10,755 nucleotides of DNA from an uncultured Collinsella sp. GTDB taxonomy: Bacteria; Actinomycetota; Coriobacteriia; Coriobacteriales; Coriobacteriaceae. The translations under genes were made by a program, and so were the position numbers. This document shows positions 5,974-10,755 of this stretch, one piece after another; position 1 is the stretch's first letter; every line of letters starts with the position of its first letter. Below the pieces are notes generated by a model. That model did not search any database and was not told the origin of the DNA. It saw nothing but the letters and a program-made list of their open reading frames with translations. The stretch is from assembly GCA_900552705.1 (NCBI GenBank), contig USAX01000065.1, positions 1-10,755 of the forward strand, written 5' to 3'.

Positions 5974-6093
5974 CCATCAGCTTACTTTTAGGCACACTCC
6001 GCAGGACGCAAGAAGCCCTCGCCGCACAAAGTGCGCAGCGAGGGCTTCTTGCATGTCCGAGGACGTGCCTAAAAGTAAGCTGATGGCGGGCCC
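5967..6093 (-). repeat. Long hairpin element, copy 2 (perfect 29-nt arms around a conserved core)
   Basis: The left arm (5967-5995) and right arm (6065-6093) are exact reverse complements over 29 positions. The 69-nt core (5996-6064) matches the copy 1 core at 45 of 47 positions in the three conserved blocks: 15 of 16 on the left, 14 of 15 at the apex and 16 of 16 on the right. The inner stems differ by paired changes (GAAGCCCTCGC with GCGAGGGCTTC here, AAAGGCTCGC with GCGAGCCTTT in copy 1). The arms agree with those of copy 1 at only 14 of 29 positions. The element starts 21 nt after the ppc stop codon. Confidence 0.85.
6010..6050 (-). terminator. Probable ppc terminator inside hairpin element 2
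   Basis: AAGAAGCCCTCGC (6010-6022) pairs with GCGAGGGCTTCTT (6038-6050) with a GCAC/GTGC apex. On the leftward strand the stem ends in a T-rich CTTCTTG. It is the only strong hairpin soon after ppc, so it probably ends the ppc transcript before the larA upstream region. Confidence 0.6.
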
Positions 6094-6114
6094 GGACGAC
6101 TACAGGGCTATCGA

Positions 6115-8940
6115 TTACCCCGTGTTCTGCAATCCTGCCGAGACGCCGGTCACAGTCGAAAGAATCAGGCTCATGTACTCGGCCTTCTTCTCCTCGGCCA
6201 TCTCGTCCTGGTTCATACGCACCTCGCGAAGGGCGCGGACCTGGGCGATGGACAGGGCGTCGACGTAGGGGTTGCGCACGCGGACAGCGCAGCCAAGCAC
6301 GCGGCGGCGCTGTAGCGGCCACTCGTCACCGACGATGGCAAGGACCCACTTACGGGTGAGCTGCATCTCGGTGAAGACCTTCTCGGACAGATCCTGGCGA
6401 TCGCCCAGGTGCAGATACATCTTGGCAATGCGCTGGTCGGTCTTGGCGATCGACATCTCGATGTTGTCGATAAAGGTGCGGAAGAACGGCCACTCCTGGT
6501 AGGCAGCCTTGAGCTGATCAAGGTCGCCAAGCTGCTCGCAGGCAGTACCCAGGCCGTACCAAGCGGCCAGATTGATGCGCGCCTGGCTCCAGCTGAAGAT
6601 CCACGGAATGGTACGCAGGTCGTCGAGCGACTTGGCGCCCAGGCCGCGCTTGGCGGGACGCGAGCCGATCGGCAGCAGACCGACCTCGGTCAGCGGCGTC
6701 ACGGTCGAGAACCACGGTGTAAAGTCCTCGGTGTTCAGCAGGTCCAGATAGCGCTCATGGCTTACTGCGTTGAGCTTCTCCGCCATATCCCAGAACTTCT
6801 GCGTGGTCTCGGTATTGGTCTTCTCGACACTCGGGGCCGACTGCAAAAGCGTTGCGGCGGCAACGGACTCAACATGGCGCTGGGCCAGCGTGCGGTTGCC
6901 GTAACGGGCAAAGATGACCTCGCCCTGCTCGGTGAGCTTAAAGAAACAGTTGACCGAGCCCTTGGGCTGCGCCAGCACGGCCTTGTTGGCCGGGCCGCCG
7001 CCACGGCCCACGGCACCGCCGCGACCGTGCATGAGCACCAGGTCGATATCGTTCTTCTCGGCCCACTTGGCAATGCGCTCCTGCGCGGAGTGCAGCGCGA
7101 GCATGGCCGTGGTAGGACCGGCATCCTTGGAGGAGTCGGAATAGCCCAGCATGACCTCCATGCGGCGGTTGGTCTGGGCAAGGCGCTTTTGCACCACGGG
7201 CAGCGTAAGCATCTGGTCGAGCACGTCGACGCAGCCCTCGAGGTCCTCGAGCTGCTCGAACAGCGGGATCACGTCGAGCTCGGGAACATCCTCCTCGTGC
7301 GCAAAGGACAGGTGGGCAAGCTCAAAGACGTCGGCCACATGCTGGGCGCTCTTGGTGAACGAGATGATGTAGCGGTGCGCCATCTTCTTGCCGTAGCGCT
7401 TTTGGATGGAGCCGATAGCACGGAAGGTATCGATGACCTCGCGCGTCATGGGCTGCAGGTCGCCATGGATACCGTTCTCGTGGATATCCTTGAGGGCGCG
7501 GGCGTGCACCACGGAGTGCTGGCGGAACTCCATCTCGACCATATGGAAGCCGAAGGACTCGACCTGCCAGATGATGGTCTGGACCGGGCCGTAGGCAGCA
7601 CGGACGGCACCGCAAGCGGCCAGCGAGCGCTGGACGACACGCAGGTCCTCCAGGAACTCATCGGCGCTGTGGTACATGGTATCGGTGATACGGCGCACGG
7701 TGGCGTTCAGACGGTCGGCCATGACGAGCATGACGGCGCGATGCGGCTCGTGCTCGGAGATAAGCTCGGCGCGAGCCGTGTACTGAGCGCTCATCTCGAC
7801 CTGATGGTTCCACAGGTTCATGAGCTCTGCCGACGGCTTGCTGTAGGCGGCCTCGAGCGTAAGGTTGCGGCCGATGCGGCGGCACTTATCCTCGAGCTTG
7901 AGCACCATGTGGGTGAAGTACTTGGCGGCGACCTCGCGGCTCACCTTGGCGGTAACGTTGGGGTTGCCGTCGCGGTCGGAACCGATCCAGCTGCCGGGAT
8001 GGAAGAACGCCGGGCACAGCGGCGGCACGGTACCGGCCTTGTCGCCCAGCACCCAGTCGTCAAAACGACGGTAGATGACGGGGATCACATCGAACAGTGT
8101 GTTATCGAAGATGTCGATGATGGTATCGGCTTCCTCGACCGGCGTGGGCTTCTTGAGCGCGATGGGGCTCGTACGCACCAGAGCGTCGATCTCCTGCAGC
8201 ATATGGCGCTCGTTCTCCACCAGGTCGGAGCCGCCCAGGCGCGGACGCTCCTCCAGCAGGTTGGAGATACGGCGAATCTTGCCCTCGACGGCCTTACGAC
8301 GGGCCTCGGTGGGATGTGCGGTAAAGACAGGGTGGAACTCGAGCTTGTCGAGCAGCTCGTTGGCGCCCTCGACACCCATCTCGTTTACCAACTGGTGATA
8401 GGCAACGGTGAGTTCGTTGGCGGGATCGACCTCGGTATCGGTCGACGCACCTGCCTCGCGCTCGCGCAGCTGCGCCACGCGGTAGTTCTCCTCCGACAGG
8501 TTTGCCAGATGGAAGAAGCTCGTAAAGGCACGGACAATAACCTGCTGCTTATCGAGCGGCAGGCTGTCGATCAGATCGACGACCTCACGAAACGCCACGG
8601 CGGTGGGCTCGTCGGCGGTGGGCACGCCCTGCTCGTCGACGGACTCGTCGGCAGCACGGGCGCCGGGGGTTCCGGCATTGGCCACAATCTCGGCCGTCAG
8701 GATCTTGTCGAACAGGTCCGCGATCTCGGGATCATACTCGCTAAGCACACGGCGCTCCAGGCGCAGGAACAGCGCCAAGTTGTCGCGCAGCTCCTCGGGG
8801 ATCTCGATCTCGGCGAGACGCTCCCTGGACTCGGCATTCGAGCCGATTCGGTTAACGAGGCGGTTGACCACGGCAGCGACGCGCGCCGCGGCTTCGGGTA
8901 CAGACTGGTTGCTTAGGTTCTCAGCCACGTTTCCTCCCAT
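6115..8940 (-). CDS. ppc: Phosphoenolpyruvate carboxylase
   Basis: A 941-residue cytosolic enzyme that carboxylates PEP with bicarbonate to oxaloacetate, an anaplerotic reaction and a route to succinate and aspartate. The catalytic histidine lies in VFTAHPTEA (His209). Other signatures are WIGSDRDGNPNVT (318-330), LGYSDSSKDAG (598-608), the glycine-rich loop HGRGGAVGRGG (638-648), SRPAKR (760-765) and the C-terminal QNTG typical of the family. Length is slightly above the bacterial norm of about 880-930. Two starts are possible. ATG at 8940 has GGAGG only 1 nt upstream, too close. GTG at 8928, four codons in, has GGGAGG 4 nt upstream and may be the real start. A promoter is visible at 8973-8978 and the probable terminator is in hairpin element 2. 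Confidence 0.97.
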   Translation of the reverse strand: MGGNVAENLSNQSVPEAAARVAAVVNRLVNRIGSNAESRERLAEIEIPEELRDNLALFLRLERRVLSEYDPEIADLFDKILTAEIVANAGTPGARAADESVDEQGVPTADEPTAVAFREVVDLIDSLPLDKQQVIVRAFTSFFHLANLSEENYRVAQLREREAGASTDTEVDPANELTVAYHQLVNEMGVEGANELLDKLEFHPVFTAHPTEARRKAVEGKIRRISNLLEERPRLGGSDLVENERHMLQEIDALVRTSPIALKKPTPVEEADTIIDIFDNTLFDVIPVIYRRFDDWVLGDKAGTVPPLCPAFFHPGSWIGSDRDGNPNVTAKVSREVAAKYFTHMVLKLEDKCRRIGRNLTLEAAYSKPSAELMNLWNHQVEMSAQYTARAELISEHEPHRAVMLVMADRLNATVRRITDTMYHSADEFLEDLRVVQRSLAACGAVRAAYGPVQTIIWQVESFGFHMVEMEFRQHSVVHARALKDIHENGIHGDLQPMTREVIDTFRAIGSIQKRYGKKMAHRYIISFTKSAQHVADVFELAHLSFAHEEDVPELDVIPLFEQLEDLEGCVDVLDQMLTLPVVQKRLAQTNRRMEVMLGYSDSSKDAGPTTAMLALHSAQERIAKWAEKNDIDLVLMHGRGGAVGRGGGPANKAVLAQPKGSVNCFFKLTEQGEVIFARYGNRTLAQRHVESVAAATLLQSAPSVEKTNTETTQKFWDMAEKLNAVSHERYLDLLNTEDFTPWFSTVTPLTEVGLLPIGSRPAKRGLGAKSLDDLRTIPWIFSWSQARINLAAWYGLGTACEQLGDLDQLKAAYQEWPFFRTFIDNIEMSIAKTDQRIAKMYLHLGDRQDLSEKVFTEMQLTRKWVLAIVGDEWPLQRRRVLGCAVRVRNPYVDALSIAQVRALREVRMNQDEMAEEKKAEYMSLILSTVTGVSAGLQNTG

Positions 8941-8972
8941 TCCTCCTTCTATGCACGTAACATGCGGTATTC

Positions 8973-9001
8973 ATTATAGGCGCTTGCGAAATACTTTCGA
9001 T
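8973..9001 (-). promoter_or_regulatory. ppc promoter
   Basis: A consensus TATAAT reads leftward at 8978-8973, 32 nt before the ppc ATG. The -35 is weak (TCGAAA or ATCGAA, near 9000-8995, with a 16-17 bp spacer). The weak -35 overlaps copies of an AAAGTATTT-like box, consistent with an activator or repressor site. Confidence 0.6.
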
Positions 9002-9034
9002 ACTGATTGCGCTTTACCACACAAAAGTATTTTC
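8988..9034. promoter_or_regulatory. AAATACTTT inverted boxes at the ppc promoter
   Basis: AAATACTTT (8989-8997) and its exact reverse complement AAAGTATTT (9024-9032) lie 26 bp apart. A further partial copy (ATACTG) begins at 9002. The left box overlaps the ppc -35 region. This arrangement resembles paired regulator half-sites, but no regulator can be named. Confidence 0.3.
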
Positions 9035-9091
9035 TGCATTGCAAGGGTTTTGCTCTAAATGGTCGTATTTCTCGGTGGACGGCATACACAA

Positions 9092-9127
9092 ACGGGGGCA
9101 TTCCGCATAAATGCGAAACACCCCCGT
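9092..9127 (-). terminator. hisS terminator
   Basis: Read leftward, ACGGGGG (9127-9121) pairs with CCCCCGT (9098-9092) and is followed by a short T-rich TTTGTG. The loop contains a second small stem, GCAT/ATGC. It lies 58 nt after the hisS stop codon and before the ppc promoter. Confidence 0.72.
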
Positions 9128-9184
9128 AACAATCGCTCGCAATGGACGGGACACTCAAGCGGGTCCGCAGCTCAAAATGATGCG

Positions 9185-10498
9185 CTACAGGCGCTCGCGA
9201 ACCGCCTCGACGACGTTGGCCAGATCGGCAAGGACCTCTTCATGGCTCTCCATGTCGCGCACCTTGACCTTGCCGGCGGCAAGCTCGTCGCCACCCAGGA
9301 CCAAAATGAGCTTGGCGCCAACCTTGTCGGCCTGCTTGAACTGAGCTTTGAGCGAACGACCCTGGTAGTCGGCCTCGGTCACGATGCCAGCGGCGCGAAG
9401 CTCCTGCGTGATGGCAAAGACGTTCTGACGCAGCTCCTTGCCGGCATTGGCAACGTAGACGCACGGGGCCTCCTCGGCACCCAAGTCGTTACCAAAGGCC
9501 TGCAGGGCCAGCAGGGCGCGCTCAAAACCGACGGCAAAGCCGACGCCCGCCGTGGGCTTGCCACCCTCGAGCTCGACCAGGCCGTCGTAGCGGCCGCCGC
9601 CACCGATGGAGCCGACGCCGGCACCGGGAGCCTCGACCTCAAAGACGGTGCGGGTGTAGTAGTCCAGACCACGCACCAGTGTGGGATCCTCGACATACTC
9701 GATACCGGCGGCATCCAGATAGCGCTTGACCTGCTCGTAGTGCTCGCGGCACTCGTCGCACAGGTTGTCGCCCATCAGCGGCGCGTCGGCCATGATCTCG
9801 CGGCAGTGGTCGTTCTTGCAGTCGAAGGCACGCAGCGGGTTGAGCTCGGCGCGCTCGCGGCACTCATCGCACATCTCGTCAGCGTGATCGAGGATAAACT
9901 GCTTGACCTGCTCGCGGTAAGCCGGACGGCACTGAGCGTCGCCCATCGAGTTAATGAGCAGACGGAGCTTGGAAAGATCGAAGCCCAGGCGCTTGTAGAA
10001 CTCCATGAGCATGATGATGCACTCGGCGTCTGCCGCCGGATCGGGAGCGCCGAGCCACTCGATACCCACCTGGTGGAACTGGCGCAGGCGACCCTTCTGG
10101 GGACGCTCGCCACGGAACATGGCCTCGGCGTAGTAAGCCTTAAACGGCGTGGAGCCCTGGGGCACCAGGTTGTTCTCCACGACTGCGCGCACCACACCGG
10201 CCGTGCCCTCGGGACGAAGCGCCAGGCGCTGCTTGGGCTTGAGTTTTGTGTCGGTGCCCTCGGTAAAGACGCGCTCCAGGTTGGCGCCGCTAAAGACGCG
10301 GAACATCTCCTTGCGAACGACGTCGGTCGACTGGCCGATGCCGTGGACAAAGACGTCCACCTGCTCGATCGCGGGCGTCTCGATGGGCTTAAAGCCAAAC
10401 GGCTCGAACACGCCGGCCGCAATCTGCTGCATCTTTTGCCAGGCGCGCATCTCGGCGCCGATAAGGTCGCGGGTTCCCTCCGCCTTCTGTGCCTGCAT
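9185..10498 (-). CDS. hisS: Histidyl-tRNA synthetase
   Basis: A 437-residue class II aminoacyl-tRNA synthetase that attaches histidine to tRNA-His in the cytosol. Class II motif 2 is RGERPQKGRLRQFHQVGIEW (residues 129-148), preceded by LRPEGTAGVVRA (94-105). The histidine-binding signature LVRGLDYYTRTVFEV is at 274-288, and motif 3 is GVGFAVGFERALLAL at 318-332. The last ~95 residues form the anticodon-binding domain. The insertion domain has a family-typical cysteine set (Cys210, 213, 227, 232, 247, 250), a possible zinc site. ATG at 10498 is preferred over the in-frame TTG at 10504, because AGAAAGGTG (10514-10506) is 7 nt from the ATG and only 1 nt from the TTG. It has its own promoter and terminator, so it is probably a single-gene unit here. 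Confidence 0.97.
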   Translation of the reverse strand: MQAQKAEGTRDLIGAEMRAWQKMQQIAAGVFEPFGFKPIETPAIEQVDVFVHGIGQSTDVVRKEMFRVFSGANLERVFTEGTDTKLKPKQRLALRPEGTAGVVRAVVENNLVPQGSTPFKAYYAEAMFRGERPQKGRLRQFHQVGIEWLGAPDPAADAECIIMLMEFYKRLGFDLSKLRLLINSMGDAQCRPAYREQVKQFILDHADEMCDECRERAELNPLRAFDCKNDHCREIMADAPLMGDNLCDECREHYEQVKRYLDAAGIEYVEDPTLVRGLDYYTRTVFEVEAPGAGVGSIGGGGRYDGLVELEGGKPTAGVGFAVGFERALLALQAFGNDLGAEEAPCVYVANAGKELRQNVFAITQELRAAGIVTEADYQGRSLKAQFKQADKVGAKLILVLGGDELAAGKVKVRDMESHEEVLADLANVVEAVRERL

Positions 10499-10540
10499 GG
10501 GCAAACACCTTTCTTTTGTATCGCGTCATAGGTAGTGGAC

Positions 10541-10546
10541 ATTATA
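10541..10546 (-). promoter_or_regulatory. hisS promoter (-10)
   Basis: A consensus TATAAT reads leftward at 10546-10541, 42 nt before the hisS ATG. At the normal 17-bp spacing the -35 position falls at 10564-10569, in a GC-rich hexamer (CGCCGC) that is part of a large hairpin. No good -35 exists, so activation or an altered structure at this site may matter. Confidence 0.6.
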
Positions 10547-10563
10547 CGGCACAAAGCAGCAAC

Positions 10564-10623
10564 GCGGCGGCGCGTCTGGCCGAACGCGGGGATGGGGGCC
10601 CGTTCGGGCAGATGCGCCGCCGC
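10564..10623. repeat. Long GC-rich inverted repeat upstream of hisS
   Basis: The arms at 10564-10590 and 10599-10623 pair almost throughout, starting with GCGGCGGCGC against GCGCCGCCGC and including CCGAACG against CGTTCGG, around a G-rich loop. One position is G-T on the + strand but A-C on the other, so the + strand RNA folds slightly better. It covers the -35 position of hisS. The remaining bases to the window end hold a second hairpin (10649-10675, CCCC and GGTG pairing with CACC and GGGG) and no recognisable gene. Confidence 0.65.
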
Positions 10624-10755
10624 AGGTTGGGGGACCTTTTCTTCCAGCCCCCTCGGGTGCAGCGACACCTTGGGGAGGGAGGCGAAGGGGTCCTTTTGCA
10701 GAAGCGCGGGCGTCCCGCGGAACCGAGTAAGGTGCGCGCCAAGCATCGGGTCTCT

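Noticed and set aside
3423..6093. CRISPR array suggested by 29-nt variable segments
   Set aside because: The variable segments are inverted arms of a single hairpin, not spacers between direct repeats; the copies are 2.5 kb apart and there is no cas gene or leader.
5627..6268. Rightward 213-codon frame through the larA-ppc gap
   Set aside because: It spans the direct repeats and the terminator, overlaps ppc antisense and has repeat-derived sequence with no domain.
6409..8916. Very long rightward open frame (835 codons) opposite ppc
   Set aside because: It is the mirror of a GC-rich real gene. Its product is low-complexity in Leu, Gly, Val and His with no recognisable motif, while the opposite strand has every PEP carboxylase signature.
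9059..10531. Long rightward open frame opposite hisS (490 codons)
   Set aside because: It is an antisense shadow of hisS, runs through the hisS terminator and has no recognisable domain.
10624..10755. T-box riboswitch for hisS
   Set aside because: A GGTTCCGCGGG stretch on the leftward strand recalls the T-box antiterminator, but the UGGN bulge sequence is not intact, no terminator pairs with it, and the window ends before a specifier stem could be seen.

Overview
This window is GC-rich chromosomal DNA that I infer comes from a Coriobacteriia actinobacterium, most likely Collinsella or a close relative. The basis is the gene content (a nickel-dependent lactate racemase locus beside ppc and hisS), strong GC-ending codon preference, and frequent GC-rich intergenic hairpins. 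I ran no database search, so the genus is inference.

Layout, left to right. Positions 1-7 hold the first bases of a leftward gene that leaves the window. Rightward serB (264-899) encodes phosphoserine phosphatase. Rightward larB-larC-tetR (1014-3266) is a tight cluster: two nickel-pincer (NPN) cofactor enzymes and a TetR-family regulator. Leftward larA-larD (5627-3569) encodes lactate racemase and a lactate/glycerol-type MIP channel, convergent with larB-larC-tetR. Leftward ppc (8940-6115) encodes PEP carboxylase. Leftward hisS (10498-9185) encodes histidyl-tRNA synthetase, with its own promoter and terminator.

How the genes work together: LarB starts NPN synthesis from nicotinate adenine dinucleotide, LarC inserts nickel, LarA uses NPN to interconvert L- and D-lactate, and LarD would let lactate cross the membrane. 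LarE, the sulfur-transfer enzyme, is not in the window. LarC ends where the LarC1 domain normally ends, so the LarC2 domain is missing here. Its LarC1 part carries a strongly histidine-rich insert.

The most unusual non-coding feature is a pair of related hairpin elements (3423-3547 and 5967-6093). Each has a nearly identical 67-69 bp core flanked by perfectly complementary 29-nt arms. The arm sequences differ between copies, yet stay fully paired within each copy. Both elements start exactly 21 nt after the stop codon of a leftward gene (larD and ppc), and both contain terminator-like inner stems. A degenerate relative and a pair of direct repeats lie just right of the larA start. This looks like a structured, dispersed terminator or RNA family, and it is my main candidate for something undescribed.
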